Positions 54,315 to 64,000 are shown, counted from the first letter of the stretch. The stretch is DNA of 64,000 nt from Carnimonas nigrificans ATCC BAA-78 (GCF_000526695.1 NZ_JAGO01000015.1:1-64000); one strand, 5' to 3'. Notes: generated by a model not told the origin, from the sequence alone. Translations and numbers: made by a program.

Positions 54315-56179
54315 ACTACTTATTTCTGGTCACACTCTTTCCGCTGATTGGTGCTGTACTGCTCGCCATTTTCCGCCGCATGCCGGTGAATCTGGCGGCC
54401 ACTATCGGCGTAGGTTCGATTGGTCTTTCGGCATTGACCACACTGGCGCTGGCGCTCCAGTTCTTTGGCAACGATCAGACCGCCTTTGTTCAACACCTGT
54501 GGACCTGGATCTCGGTAGAGGCATTTGAGGTCGGGTTCGATTATCGCCTCGATGGTCTGTCGCTCACTCTGCTGGGCGTGATTACCGGCGTAGGCTTTTT
54601 GATTCACCTGTTCGCCTCCTGGTACATGCGTGAAGATCTCAAGGATCAGGTGGATTATCTCTACACCCGCTTCTTCTGCTACATGAACCTGTTCGTGTTC
54701 AGCATGCTGGTGCTGGTGCTGGGGAATAACCTGCTGCTGATGTTCCTTGGCTGGGAAGGCGTGGGTCTCTGCTCCTACCTGCTGATCGGTTACTACTACC
54801 GCGGTGAAGCCAACGCTTGGGCGGCATTCAAGGCGTTTATCATCACACGCGTGGGCGATGTCTTCCTGGCAATCGGCATGTTCCTGATCTGGATTCAGTT
54901 CGGAACACTGGATATTCAGACCGTGATCGCGCAAGCGCCCGAGGTCATGGCGGAAGGTACGCTGCTGACCGAGGTGACCGCGCTGATGCTCTTGGGTGGT
55001 GCCGTAGGTAAATCTGCACAGCTTCCGCTGCAAACCTGGCTGGCCGATGCCATGGCAGGCCCAACACCGGTGTCGGCGCTGATTCACGCGGCGACCATGG
55101 TAACGGCGGGTGTCTATCTGATTGCGCGTACCCATGTGGTGTTCGAACTGGCGCCGTTCACTGATGAACTGGTGGGCGTGCTGGGGCTGCTGACGCTGCT
55201 GATTGCAGGCTTCTCGGCGCTGGCCCAGACCGATATCAAGCGTGTACTGGCCTACTCGACCATGAGTCAGATTGGCTACATGTTCCTGGCGCTTGGCGTT
55301 CACGCTTATGGCGCTGCCATCTTCCATCTGATGATCCACGCGTTCTTCAAGGCGCTGCTGTTCCTGGCATCTGGCTCGGTGATTATCTCCTGCCACCACG
55401 AGCAGAACATCTTCAAGATGGGCGGACTGCGCAAGAAAATTCCGCTGGCCTACGCTTGCTTTGTGGTCGGTGGTGCGGCGCTGTCGGCATTGCCCATCGT
55501 GACCTCCGGCTTCTACTCGAAGGATGAGATTCTGTGGCTCTCCTTCGCCAATGGGCACACCGTGCTGTGGCTCGGCGGTCTGGCAGGTGCCTTCCTGACC
55601 TCGATCTATACCTTCCGCATGATCTTTATTGTGTTCCATGGCAAACCGGCCAGCCATGCCAGTGAACATGCCCATGCGCCGCAGGGTATCGCGCACCACC
55701 TGCCGCTGCTGGTGCTGATTGTGCTCTCTACCTTTGTGGGGGCGTTTATCACACCGCCGCTCTCGAACGTGCTTCCCGAGACTGAAGTCACCGCGAGCCA
55801 TGCGCTACAGATTTCGCTTGAAGTGCTGTCGTCAGTGGTTGCCATCGTAGGTTTGGGAATTGCCGCTGCGCTGTTCCTTGGCCGCCGTCGCTTCGTCAAA
55901 GGGCTGGTAGAAAGTGATGAAGGTGCCAAGTTGTGGCAATTCTTCAACTCGGCATTCGCTTTCGATGCGATTTACGACCGCCTGTTCGTCAAGCCTTACC
56001 TGGCTATTGCACGGCTGCATCGCTATGACTGGATCGACAAGCTGGCAGGGATCTTCCCGGGGCTTGTGAAACTGGGCAACAGCGCCATGTCGGCCTCTCA
56101 GAACGGTCAGCTGCGCAGCTATGCGGCTACCTTCGTGCTAGGTGCCTTGGTAATCGTTGCGGCGCTTTTAGTTAGTTGA
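54311..56179 (+). CDS. nuoL: NADH-quinone oxidoreductase subunit L
   Basis: A 622-residue antiporter-like subunit (ND5 type) with about 16 helices and the long lateral helix near its C terminus (about 530-560). Proton-channel residues are in [19 protein letters not shown] (membrane Glu), [16 protein letters not shown] (Lys) and [18 protein letters not shown]. It pumps protons at the distal end of the membrane arm. Starts with a four-base overlap on nuoK; a 79-base gap precedes nuoM. Confidence 0.97.
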   Translation: MNYLFLVTLFPLIGAVLLAIFRRMPVNLAATIGVGSIGLSALTTLALALQFFGNDQTAFVQHLWTWISVEAFEVGFDYRLDGLSLTLLGVITGVGFLIHLFASWYMREDLKDQVDYLYTRFFCYMNLFVFSMLVLVLGNNLLLMFLGWEGVGLCSYLLIGYYYRGEANAWAAFKAFIITRVGDVFLAIGMFLIWIQFGTLDIQTVIAQAPEVMAEGTLLTEVTALMLLGGAVGKSAQLPLQTWLADAMAGPTPVSALIHAATMVTAGVYLIARTHVVFELAPFTDELVGVLGLLTLLIAGFSALAQTDIKRVLAYSTMSQIGYMFLALGVHAYGAAIFHLMIHAFFKALLFLASGSVIISCHHEQNIFKMGGLRKKIPLAYACFVVGGAALSALPIVTSGFYSKDEILWLSFANGHTVLWLGGLAGAFLTSIYTFRMIFIVFHGKPASHASEHAHAPQGIAHHLPLLVLIVLSTFVGAFITPPLSNVLPETEVTASHALQISLEVLSSVVAIVGLGIAAALFLGRRRFVKGLVESDEGAKLWQFFNSAFAFDAIYDRLFVKPYLAIARLHRYDWIDKLAGIFPGLVKLGNSAMSASQNGQLRSYAATFVLGALVIVAALLVS

Positions 56180-56258
56180 TGACGTTTGGCGCGCGCTGGC
56201 TGAACAGTGGTCTGGCTGGCGCGGCGCTACTCTTTAAGGAAAAGGAATCGAGACGCTC

Positions 56259-57773
56259 ATGATTCTTCCATGGCTCATATTGATCCCATTCATCGGCGGC
56301 CTGTTGTGTTGGCTGGCCGGTTACATGGGCCACGCTTTGCCCCGCTATGTCGCACTTGTGACCATGGGGCTGGTCACCGTGCTGTCGTTCTGGTTATGGG
56401 CCACAGGTGACTTCCAGCTTGGTGCGGTTGGCGCCGTTCCTGCCTGGACCCATGAATTCCAGGTCGGCTGGATAGAACGCTTCGGTATCACTTTCCATTT
56501 GGCGATAGATGGCTTGTCGCTGGTGATGATTATCCTCTCCGGTCTTCTCGGCATTCTCGCGGTAGGCTGCTCGTGGAGTGAGGTAACTGATCGTATCGGC
56601 CTCTTCCACCTGAACCTGATGTGGATTATCGGCGGTGTGATGGGGGTATTCCTGGCCATTGATCTCTTCCTGTTTTTCTTCTTCTGGGAAGTGATGCTGG
56701 TGCCGATGTTCCTGCTGGTGGCCTTGTGGGGGCATCACAGCGACGAGGGCGGCTCCCCGGCCAAGGCAGCCATCAAGTTCTTCATCTATACCCAGGCATC
56801 AGGGCTTCTTATGCTGCTGTCCATTCTCGGTCTGGCGTTCGCGCACTATTACCAGACTGGCGTCTTTACCTTCGATTATCAGGCGCTGCTTGATAGCCCG
56901 ATTGGTGGCACGCTGGGTATGGTGCTGATGCTCGGTTTCTTTATCGCCTTTGCGGTCAAGCTACCGGTGGTGCCCCTGCACGGCTGGCTACCGGGAACAC
57001 ACGCTCAGGCACCTACTGCTGGTTCGGTTGACCTGGCGGGGATTCTGCTCAAGACAGCGGCATATGGCATGTTGCGCTTTGCGCTGCCTCTCTTCCCGGA
57101 ACAGTCGGCCCTCTTTGCGCCGGTCGCGATGGCGTTGGGTCTGATCGGTATCTATTACGGGGCGGTATTGGCCTTCCCGCAAACGGATATCAAGCGTCTG
57201 GTGGCCTGTTCCAGTATCTCGCACATGGGCTTTGTCCTGATCGCCATCTACTCAGGCAGCACGCTTGCCTTGCAGGGTGCGGTGGTGCTGATGGTTGCTC
57301 ACGCATTCTCGGCGGCCGGCCTGTTCATTATCTCCGGTCAGCTCTATGAGCGCTTGCACACCCGTGATATGCGCCAGATGGGAGGGTTGTTCGGACGAAC
57401 GGGAGCGTTGCCTGGCTTTGCCTTGGTGTTCGTGATGGCCTCGCTGGGCATTCCGGGTACCGGCAACTTCATTGGCGAATTTTTGGTGCTGTTCGGTGCC
57501 TTTGAGGAGTCTCCCTGGGTGGTAGTGATTGCGAGTGGAGGGCTGGTGCTTGCTGCCGTCTATTCACTGGTATTGATGCTGCGGGTCTATTACGGCGCTC
57601 CGAAATCAAAAACTGCACTGCCGGGTCTTGGTGTTCGTGAAACGTCGATGCTTGCTCTGCTGGTCGTGGCTCTGCTGATTACAGGCTTCTTCCCGCAACT
57701 GGTATTGAATCTTTCGCTGCAATCAATGACCGAAGTTACACAGTGGTTTCTGAATCCTTCCTTGCTTCAATAG
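56259..57773 (+). CDS. nuoM: NADH-quinone oxidoreductase subunit M
   Basis: A 504-residue antiporter-like subunit (ND4 type) with 14 helices. Key elements: FFFWEVMLVPMFLLV (conserved Glu), FAVKLPVVPLHGWLPGTHAQ (conserved Lys), SVDLAGILLKTAAYG and DIKRLVACSSISHMGF. Length close to the E. coli protein. AAGGAAAAGGAAT precedes ATG; nuoN begins 11 bases after its stop. Confidence 0.97.
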   Translation: MILPWLILIPFIGGLLCWLAGYMGHALPRYVALVTMGLVTVLSFWLWATGDFQLGAVGAVPAWTHEFQVGWIERFGITFHLAIDGLSLVMIILSGLLGILAVGCSWSEVTDRIGLFHLNLMWIIGGVMGVFLAIDLFLFFFFWEVMLVPMFLLVALWGHHSDEGGSPAKAAIKFFIYTQASGLLMLLSILGLAFAHYYQTGVFTFDYQALLDSPIGGTLGMVLMLGFFIAFAVKLPVVPLHGWLPGTHAQAPTAGSVDLAGILLKTAAYGMLRFALPLFPEQSALFAPVAMALGLIGIYYGAVLAFPQTDIKRLVACSSISHMGFVLIAIYSGSTLALQGAVVLMVAHAFSAAGLFIISGQLYERLHTRDMRQMGGLFGRTGALPGFALVFVMASLGIPGTGNFIGEFLVLFGAFEESPWVVVIASGGLVLAAVYSLVLMLRVYYGAPKSKTALPGLGVRETSMLALLVVALLITGFFPQLVLNLSLQSMTEVTQWFLNPSLLQ

Positions 57774-57784
57774 ACTGAGCCGCC

Positions 57785-59284
57785 ATGAATTTGACATTGA
57801 CACATTTATTCGCGCTCCTGCCGCTGATTATCGTCGGCATCACGGTCGTCGTGGTCATGCTCTCGGTGGCCTGCAGAAGGAATCACTTCCTTAATGCGAC
57901 CTTGAGTGGCTGTGGCCTGATCCTCGCATTGCTCTCCGTTTTCTGGGTGCAGTGCAGCGATCACGGGAGCCAACTTCCGACGCTGGTAAGCCCGATGGTA
58001 GCGGTAGATAGCTACTCGCTCTTTTATATCGGGCTGATTCTGGTGGCGGCGCTGGCATGTATCGTATTCGCGTATGCCTATTTCGATCGCCTGAAGGTGC
58101 ACCGCGAAGAGTTTTATCTGCTGCTGCTGTGCTCCACTCTGGGGGCCATGGTGCTGGTCTCTGCGGTACATATGGCCTCACTGTTCATCGGCCTTGAGCT
58201 GATGTCGGTACCGCTTTACGGAATGGCGGCCTATATCTTCAAGCGCCAGCAGTCGCTGGAAGCGGGCATCAAGTACCTGGTGCTGTCAGCTGTTGCCTCT
58301 TCCTTCCTGCTGTTCGGCATGGCACTGCTGTTTGCGGCATACGGTGAGCTTGGCTTTGCAGAACTTGGCCTCAAGCTGGTGTCGGTTGATTATCTCGATA
58401 CCTGGACCATCATCGGTGTTGGCATGATGGTGATCGGGCTGGCCTTCAAGCTATCCGTCGCGCCGTTCCATATGTGGACTTCTGATGTGTATGAAGGGGC
58501 TCCGGCTCCGGTATCTGCTTTCCTGGCGACCGTCAGCAAGGTGGCGGTATTTGCCGTGCTGGTTCGTTTCTTCATTCTTGCGCCAACCTTCTCGGTGAAA
58601 CTGCACACGGTAATTGCTGTGCTGGCAGTGCTGTCGATGCTGACAGGTAACCTGCTGGCGCTGCGTAGCCACAATATCAAGCGCCTGCTGGGTTACTCGT
58701 CGATTGCCCATCTTGGGTATCTGCTGACGGCGGTTGTCGTATTGCGCAGCGGTGTTTCCGATGGTGCGGGTGAGCTGAGCGAAAGTGGACAGCTGGTGCT
58801 CGAAGCTACAGGCGTCTACCTGGTCGGTTATGTACTGACATCGCTGGGCACCTTTGGTGTGGTGGCGCTGGCGACTCATGCTGACAGCGCCAATCGTGAT
58901 ACCTCCGAACTGCGCGGGCTTGCCCAGCGTCGTCCGGTGCTGGCCGTGTGCATGGCCTTCATGCTGCTGTCACTGGCGGGTATTCCTCTGACGGCCGGCT
59001 TTATTGGCAAGTTCTATGTGCTGGCGCTGACGGTCAATGGTGAGCTGTGGTGGTTGGCCGCGAGTGTGATCGTGGGCAGTGCCATTGGTCTCTATTACTA
59101 CCTGCGCACGATAGTAGAGCTGTTCCTGCCAACCGACGATGCTACCGTCACTGCGGCGAATGGCCGTGGACAGGCGCTGGGTGCGCTGGTGGTCGTGATC
59201 GCGGCAGCACTGACTCTGTGGATTGGTATTTTCCCAGAGCCCATTATCACTATGGTCAACAGTGCGTTGCCGGTAGGGTTGTAA
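57785..59284 (+). CDS. nuoN: NADH-quinone oxidoreductase subunit N
   Basis: A 499-residue antiporter-like subunit (ND2 type) and the last gene of the operon. Conserved FIGLELMSVPLYGMAAY (Glu), FKLSVAPFHMWTSDVYEGAP (Lys), and NIKRLLGYSSIAHLGYLLTA. It is slightly longer than E. coli NuoN (485). A strong intrinsic terminator follows 31 bases later, closing the nuo transcription unit. Confidence 0.96.
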   Translation: MNLTLTHLFALLPLIIVGITVVVVMLSVACRRNHFLNATLSGCGLILALLSVFWVQCSDHGSQLPTLVSPMVAVDSYSLFYIGLILVAALACIVFAYAYFDRLKVHREEFYLLLLCSTLGAMVLVSAVHMASLFIGLELMSVPLYGMAAYIFKRQQSLEAGIKYLVLSAVASSFLLFGMALLFAAYGELGFAELGLKLVSVDYLDTWTIIGVGMMVIGLAFKLSVAPFHMWTSDVYEGAPAPVSAFLATVSKVAVFAVLVRFFILAPTFSVKLHTVIAVLAVLSMLTGNLLALRSHNIKRLLGYSSIAHLGYLLTAVVVLRSGVSDGAGELSESGQLVLEATGVYLVGYVLTSLGTFGVVALATHADSANRDTSELRGLAQRRPVLAVCMAFMLLSLAGIPLTAGFIGKFYVLALTVNGELWWLAASVIVGSAIGLYYYLRTIVELFLPTDDATVTAANGRGQALGALVVVIAAALTLWIGIFPEPIITMVNSALPVGL

Positions 59285-59314
59285 CCGGCACCCTCGCTTA
59301 TCGAGGGGCGTATG

Positions 59315-59351
59315 AAAGCCGAGGCGGAGATAACTCCGCCTCGGCTTTTTT
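59315..59351 (+). terminator. intrinsic terminator of the nuo operon
   Basis: Perfect 15-bp stem AAAGCCGAGGCGGAG/CTCCGCCTCGGCTTT with a four-base loop and a run of six T. A small hairpin CCCTCG/CGAGGG lies just before it. Confidence 0.96.
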
Positions 59352-59487
59352 CTATCCGTAAAACGCAATTGGGTGAGCGTAATCCACCTAATCCTTCCAA
59401 TATATGGTAGGTTAATGCGCCTCTTATGCGCTTTTTGAGAAAGGAAGCGCGCCACTTAATAACGTTAAAATCAACCAAGACTTTGCC

Positions 59488-60753
59488 ATGACCACTTCTT
59501 CCATTGCTTCCCGTTCAGGTGACGTTTCGCAAGTGAACGCAAAAAAGGTGGATCGTTCCGATCTGCGTTGGATATTGGGGTTATATGGCACTGCCATTGG
59601 AGCGGGAACGCTGTTTTTGCCGATCAATGCAGGTATTGGCGGCGTATGGCCGCTGGTGATGATTGCGCTGCTGGCATTTCCGGCCACTTACTTCTCGCAT
59701 CGCGGTTTGATGCGCTTTGTCTTGAGCGGCGCGGAGCAGGGCGACCGTGATATGACGATGACCTTCAAGCGCCATTTTGGACAGACAACTGGCTCGCTGC
59801 TTACGATATTTTATTTCTTCGCGGTATTTCCATTGCTGCTGGTGTATAGCGTCGCGCTAACCAATACCGTGCAGAGCCTGCTGATTCACCAGTTCGGCTG
59901 GTCACCGATTCCCCGCGGCTGGCTATCGTTACTGTTGATGGGGGCGTTGGTCTTGATTGCGCGGGGCGGCCAACAGCGCATTCTGAAAACCATGAGCCTG
60001 CTGGTCTATCCTTTCATTATTGCGCTTGTTGCACTGGGGCTTTTTCTGATTCCCCAATGGAAAGGGGAGTTCCTGACAACGGCCGCTGAGCCGATTAACT
60101 GGCATCACATGACCTATACCCTGTGGCTGGCGATTCCGGTCATGGTCTTTTCCTTCAACCACTCCCCGATGATTTCTGCCTTTTCCGTGGCTCAGTATCG
60201 GCGCTATGGTGAACGCGCCGAGCAAAAAGGATCGCGTATGCTCGCGGTAGCCCACCTGCTGATGGTCGTGACGGTGATGTTCTTCGTATTCAGCTGCGTG
60301 ATGACGTTATCACCTGCCAACCTTGCCGAAGCACGCGATCAGAATGTCACCATTCTTTCCTATCTGGCCAATTACCTGGGCAGACCTGTGATCGCCTATG
60401 CTGCGCCCATCATCGCACTGGTAGCGATCAGCAAGTCCTTTCTGGGGCACTACATCGGTGCGGAAGAGGGCGCCCGTGGATTGATTGGCAATCGTGGGCG
60501 TGGCGTTGATCTGCTGGTCTCCATCATGATCTTCATCGCGTGCTGGATGACCGCTACGCTTGATCCCAGCATCCTCGATCTGATCGAAAACCTCGGCGGC
60601 CCTGTGATTGCCGTACTGCTGTTTCTGGTGCCGATGGCGGCGATCTACTCGGTGCCCGCCCTGGCCAAATACAAGCGTGCCCCCTCCAACCTGCTGGTAA
60701 TCGCCGTGGGCCTTATTGCCGTCTCCGGCATGCTGTACAAGTTTCTGAGCTAG
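59488..60753 (+). CDS. serine/threonine-type transporter of the HAAAP family (SdaC/TdcC-like)
   Basis: A 421-residue inner-membrane protein with about 11 helices, of the hydroxy/aromatic amino acid permease family that includes SdaC, TdcC, DlsT and YhaO. Helix 1 carries GLYGTAIGAGTLFLPINAG; SFNHSPMISAFSVAQ, SYLANYLGRP and SFLGHYIGAEEGARGL are the serine-transporter blocks. It is a proton or sodium symporter for serine or threonine by family; the exact substrate is not decided. No strong ribosome binding site at 59488. Single gene between two terminators. Confidence 0.87.
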   Translation: MTTSSIASRSGDVSQVNAKKVDRSDLRWILGLYGTAIGAGTLFLPINAGIGGVWPLVMIALLAFPATYFSHRGLMRFVLSGAEQGDRDMTMTFKRHFGQTTGSLLTIFYFFAVFPLLLVYSVALTNTVQSLLIHQFGWSPIPRGWLSLLLMGALVLIARGGQQRILKTMSLLVYPFIIALVALGLFLIPQWKGEFLTTAAEPINWHHMTYTLWLAIPVMVFSFNHSPMISAFSVAQYRRYGERAEQKGSRMLAVAHLLMVVTVMFFVFSCVMTLSPANLAEARDQNVTILSYLANYLGRPVIAYAAPIIALVAISKSFLGHYIGAEEGARGLIGNRGRGVDLLVSIMIFIACWMTATLDPSILDLIENLGGPVIAVLLFLVPMAAIYSVPALAKYKRAPSNLLVIAVGLIAVSGMLYKFLS

Positions 60754-60761
60754 CATGAAGA

Positions 60762-60792
60762 GCGCCGCTGGCAGTGACCAGCGGCGCGTTTG
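60762..60792 (+). terminator. terminator after the serine-type transporter gene
   Basis: Perfect 10-bp stem GCGCCGCTGG/CCAGCGGCGC with a six-base loop, followed by GTTTGGTTGG; eight bases after the stop codon. Confidence 0.7.
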
Positions 60793-60927
60793 GTTGGGGA
60801 TGATTAGGATGCTGGAGAAAGTGCCGGATTTGCCTCTGTGACAAGGCTCGAAGCAGCCAAGAGACGATGAAAGCAGATGCCTTGAGGTTATCTCGATATC
60901 TGCTTCCATACTTCCCGGTGCAGCACG

Positions 60928-62115
60928 TTAGGCAAGCGTCCCGCGCCGATAGAGCCGATCTTCCTCACGTACTTCGTTAACGTTTAGCAAGCCATGAAAG
61001 CCCATCTCCCGATCCAGTTCTGCGCTCAGCAAATGCAGCGCATGAACGAGGCCGCGCCGGCCACCAAGGATGGTGGCGTAAAACAGTGGACGGCCAATCA
61101 TCACGCCATCTGCCCCCAGCGCGATCGCCTTTAACGCATCCCCGGCACGCCGCACGCCGCCATCGAGCAGAACCGTCAGCTCAGGGCAGGCTGCGCGGAT
61201 GTTTGGCAGGGCTTCCAGCGGTGTGATGGATGAATCGCTTAAACGGGCGCCATGATTCGAGACAATCACGCCATCGACGCCAATCTCCTGTGCTGTTAGC
61301 GCATCGCGTTCGGAAAGAATACCCTTCAGCAGCAGCTTGCCGGGCCACTGTGCGCGAATAGCACGAATATTGTCCCAGTTGAAGTTGGCCGCTCCACCGA
61401 TCGACCCTGTGTTGGAAGCAAAGATACTGGGGCCACGCTGGGGGGTAACGTTTTCAATGTGCGGAATCCCGCGCCGCAGCAGGGTACGAGTGAAGCGGCT
61501 CAGCACCCAGCGCGGATGGCGGAGCATATCAAACCCCAAGCGCGCCGATGCCTTGAACGGCATGGCGTAGCCAGCCCGCGTTTCCGGCTCGCGTCGGGCA
61601 GCCACCGGCACATCGACCGTAATTACCAGAGTCTTGAAGCCTGCGTTGCTAACGCGCTCGACAACGCCTCTGATCAGCGCTGCATCGTCTGGCAGATAGG
61701 CGGCGAACCACGCCTCGGGATTCACCTTGATTACCTCTTCCATGGGCGTAATGGAGTTGGCACTCAGCTGATAAGGCACATTTGCGTTATATGCCGCTGC
61801 CGCCATCGCGATATCAGCGTTATAGCCCAAAACCGCCGCCGCGCCGAATGCCGACACGCCAATCGGCATGGCAAAACGCTGGCCGAGTAGCTCGATGGCG
61901 GCACTTCGTGAAGCGACGCCGCGCAGCTGCTGCGGTATTAGCGCCCACTGCTTGAAGGCATCGCGGTTCGCAGCCAGTGTTTCACCGTCGCCTGCCGAGC
62001 CTGAAACGTAGGCGAACAGCGCCCGTGGCAACAGGCGCTGTGCAGCCGCGCTGTAGTCGTCCAGATTCAGATAACGCTTTTGATCGCTGCGACGTGGAGT
62101 TAGCGGAGTACTCAT
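60928..62115 (-). CDS. FMN-dependent alpha-hydroxyacid oxidase/dehydrogenase (LldD/glycolate oxidase family), variant
   Basis: A 395-residue TIM-barrel flavoprotein that oxidises a 2-hydroxyacid such as lactate, glycolate or mandelate. Active-site residues kept: Tyr36 (AYVSGSAGD), Lys264 (LLLKGIL), His288 and Arg291. The signature, normally SNHGGRQLD, reads SNHGARLSD (286-294), the usual QLY(V) reads FAAYLPD (Tyr140), and the FMN-phosphate region is GGVRRAGDALKAIALGAD then GRPLFY. This is a diverged branch, so lactate should not be assumed. It lies 39 bases downstream of gntP on the same strand, forming a probable two-gene operon. Confidence 0.82.
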   Translation of the reverse strand: MSTPLTPRRSDQKRYLNLDDYSAAAQRLLPRALFAYVSGSAGDGETLAANRDAFKQWALIPQQLRGVASRSAAIELLGQRFAMPIGVSAFGAAAVLGYNADIAMAAAAYNANVPYQLSANSITPMEEVIKVNPEAWFAAYLPDDAALIRGVVERVSNAGFKTLVITVDVPVAARREPETRAGYAMPFKASARLGFDMLRHPRWVLSRFTRTLLRRGIPHIENVTPQRGPSIFASNTGSIGGAANFNWDNIRAIRAQWPGKLLLKGILSERDALTAQEIGVDGVIVSNHGARLSDSSITPLEALPNIRAACPELTVLLDGGVRRAGDALKAIALGADGVMIGRPLFYATILGGRRGLVHALHLLSAELDREMGFHGLLNVNEVREEDRLYRRGTLA

Positions 62116-62154
62116 GGCAATGCTCTTGTTTATTCGGAATAAAAAGGACGTTCG

Positions 62155-63507
62155 CTACACCACGAGGCTTAGTAGCAGGACGAATACCAGGCCAAACACG
62201 GAGATCAGCGTTTCCAGCACTGACCAGGTCGCAAAGGTCTGTTTGATCGAAAGGCCAAATGACTCTTTAATCAGCCAGAAACCGGTGTCATTGACATGGG
62301 AAAGGAAGACGCTGCCCGCACCAGTTGCCAGCACCATCAGGGCGGGATCAACCTGGCTTGATTCCATCAACGGCAGCACCATCGCGGAGGTACTGAGCGC
62401 TGCGACCGTTGCCGAGCCTTGAGCAGTACGAATCATGGCAGAGATAAGCCAGGCCAGCAGCAGAGGAGAAATCGCGCTGTGCTCAAACAGGGCCTTCACG
62501 TAGTCGCCCACGCCGCCTTGCAGCAGCACTTCCTTGAAGGAGCCGCTAATGCCGAGAATCATGACCAGCATGGCAATGGAGCGCACCGCTGTTTCCATCG
62601 AAGCGGTCAGCTCTTTCATCGAACGCTGACGCATCACCCCCATGCTGAATATGGCAAACAGCACCGATATCAGCATCACCATGGTGGGCTTGCCGATCAT
62701 CTCGATTGCGTTGAACAACAGGTTGTTCTCAATGTTCCATGCTTCCTGCATGAACTTGATGATCGTTGCCATCAGCATCAATAGCACCGGCAGCGCGGCG
62801 GTAATGGCACTGATTCCAAAGCCAGGCAGTTGAGCGCGATCCAGCTCCTTCACTTCTCCCAGCGAAGTAACATCGCCCACCGATTTGATCACCAGCAGCT
62901 GTGGTGCGGTGCGCTTTATCAGCCATACAAACAAAGGGCCGGCCAGCAGCAGGGTAGGAATGGCAACAATCACGCCGTAAATCAGCACCATGCCGATGCT
63001 GGCCTGATATTCAGAAGCGATGACAGTGGGGCCAGGATGGGGCGGAAGAAAGGCGTGTGTTACCGACAGCGCGGTAATCATCGGCAGGGCAAGATAGAGC
63101 AGCGGCTTTTGCGTCTGGCGGTGAATCTGATAAACGATAGGAATCAGCAGCACTAGTCCCACTTCAAAAAACAGGGCAATGCCGAGCACGAAGGCCGTTA
63201 TCATCACCGATAGCTGAACCCTGCTTTCACCGAAACGCTCGATAAGCGTGGCCGAGATCTGCTGGGCACCGCCGGCATCGGCCAGCAATTTGCCAAGAAT
63301 GGCACCGAATACAAAGATCAGGCCCACACCGCCAAGAGTGGCACCAAACCCCTTCTCAATGGCAGGTACTATGGCGTCCAGCGGCATCCCCAGCGCAAAG
63401 GCCAGCAGACATGACACAATCGCCAGCGCGATCAGTGTCTGTACCCGCAGTTTCATGATAAGCACCAGAAGCACCAGGATTCCCAGCGCAGTGATGATAA
63501 GAGGCAT
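62155..63507 (-). CDS. GntP family gluconate/organic acid:H+ symporter
   Basis: A 450-residue inner-membrane transporter with about 12-14 helices, of the GntP family (gluconate, fructuronate, D-serine, or hydroxyacid importers). Diagnostic blocks: GFGATLGGVGLIFVFGAILGKLLADAGGAQQ near residues 53-83 (shown in part), FFEVGLVLLIPIVY, ALSVTHAFLPPHPGPT with the HPGP motif, AMIRTAQGSATVAALSTSAM and SHVNDTGFWLIKE. The ribosome binding site before ATG at 63507 is weak. Co-direction with the alpha-hydroxyacid oxidase suggests that it imports that enzyme's substrate. Confidence 0.9.
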   Translation of the reverse strand: MPLIITALGILVLLVLIMKLRVQTLIALAIVSCLLAFALGMPLDAIVPAIEKGFGATLGGVGLIFVFGAILGKLLADAGGAQQISATLIERFGESRVQLSVMITAFVLGIALFFEVGLVLLIPIVYQIHRQTQKPLLYLALPMITALSVTHAFLPPHPGPTVIASEYQASIGMVLIYGVIVAIPTLLLAGPLFVWLIKRTAPQLLVIKSVGDVTSLGEVKELDRAQLPGFGISAITAALPVLLMLMATIIKFMQEAWNIENNLLFNAIEMIGKPTMVMLISVLFAIFSMGVMRQRSMKELTASMETAVRSIAMLVMILGISGSFKEVLLQGGVGDYVKALFEHSAISPLLLAWLISAMIRTAQGSATVAALSTSAMVLPLMESSQVDPALMVLATGAGSVFLSHVNDTGFWLIKESFGLSIKQTFATWSVLETLISVFGLVFVLLLSLVV

Positions 63508-63663
63508 ATGTGCAATTCGCTTTTTAGTGGATTAAGCGGCCCCTTATATCAGAATGACTGAGCGCAGGAAGGAGGGTATAGACTTATGTCTAAGAAGGGC
63601 GGCTAAGCATGGGAGGCAGCCGGTAGCGCTTTTCCTGAGAGGTAGGTGCTGGGTAGTGTCTGC

Positions 63664-64000
63664 CTACACTAACACCTTCTTCTGTGGTCGTTTGCCGCTT
63701 TCGGTCTGCTCGATACTTTTGATGCACTCAAGCGGCAGTCGAATACGTGCAGCAACGGGCAGGTGGTCGGAGAAGAGCTGATCGAGTACATGGTACTCCT
63801 GCACATGCAGGCTCTTGGAGATCAGAATATGGTCGAGGGCGCGTTTGGGCTGCCAGGCGGGGTAGCTGTCCAACGCTTCGATGGGTGTTAGATCCACCGC
63901 GTCGAAAAAGTGGGGGTGACTTCCCAGCTGGTGACTGGTGGCATTCAGATCGCCCATAAACACTACATTGTTGAGCGGTGCAATGAGCTTGCTCAGGTAG
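63664..64000 (-). CDS. endonuclease/exonuclease/phosphatase family protein, 5' part cut by the window edge
   Basis: The C-terminal 111 residues of a DNase I-like phosphoesterase; the reading frame stays open to base 64000, so the start lies outside. Visible motifs are FMGDLNATSHQL (metal and catalytic Asp/Asn), LDHILIS (catalytic Asp of the DHI motif) and SDHLPVAARI (SDH metal motif), in the correct order. The tail is basic (ESGKRPQKKV). The family includes DNases, sphingomyelinases and inositol phosphatases; the missing N terminus prevents a finer call. Confidence 0.85.
   Translation of the reverse strand, partial: YLSKLIAPLNNVVFMGDLNATSHQLGSHPHFFDAVDLTPIEALDSYPAWQPKRALDHILISKSLHVQEYHVLDQLFSDHLPVAARIRLPLECIKSIEQTESGKRPQKKVLV

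Noticed and set aside
54320-55801. Long minus-strand open frame of 493 codons opposite nuoL
   Set aside because: Shadow of nuoL: composition is His/Gln/Arg-rich and has no family pattern. The same holds for the long frames opposite nuoCD and nuoG.

Overview
The window looks like chromosomal DNA from a moderately GC-rich gammaproteobacterium. The evidence is the fused nuoCD gene inside a complete nuoA-N operon, the pairing of a YheS-type ABC-F gene with a TIGR02444-type gene, the xseB-ispA-dxs order, a PII gene (glnK) next to ubiK and comM, and enterobacteria-like PuuD, PuuB and PuuR proteins. A member of the Halomonadaceae or a related group would fit, but that placement is inference. I see no prophage, insertion sequence, CRISPR array, rRNA or tRNA.

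Left part (1-20.5 kb): a nine-copy CGCCCA hexanucleotide repeat and about 1.3 kb without genes; a beta-hydroxyacid dehydrogenase; a sugar-porter MFS transporter; serA; xseB-ispA and a compact dxs (isoprenoid precursors); dedA; then a polyamine block made of an APC permease divergent from puuD-puuB, a periplasmic sugar dehydrogenase and the regulator puuR. After these come chaA, a hemolysin III family protein, ribA and hemE.

Middle (20.5-44 kb): an iron-siderophore ABC transporter of the FecBCDE type with an fpr reductase gene; glnK with a predicted sigma-54 promoter and two NtrC-like sites upstream; ubiK; an OPT transporter; comM; an L,D-transpeptidase-like protein; a HisC-like aminotransferase; an unassigned lipoprotein overlapping a DUF423 gene; thiS-thiG-trmB; a small unassigned membrane protein; an AT-rich gap with three perfect DnaA boxes; a Mip/FkpA-like lipoprotein isomerase; a TIGR02444-like gene and yheS; a DUF4232-like lipoprotein; a BrnT-like toxin paired with a helix-turn-helix antitoxin; dtd; an SMR efflux protein; and thiD.

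Right part (44-64 kb): nuoA, B, CD, E, F, G, H, I, J, K, L, M, N, all on the plus strand and ending at a strong terminator, encode the proton-pumping NADH:quinone oxidoreductase. They are followed by a serine/threonine-type transporter, a minus-strand gntP plus FMN alpha-hydroxyacid oxidase pair, and the 3' part of an endonuclease/exonuclease/phosphatase family gene cut by the window edge.

Most genes are housekeeping. The points most worth a second look are the predicted nitrogen-controlled promoter of glnK, the BrnT/HTH pair, the DnaA-box cluster, the shortened Dxs and the variant alpha-hydroxyacid oxidase.
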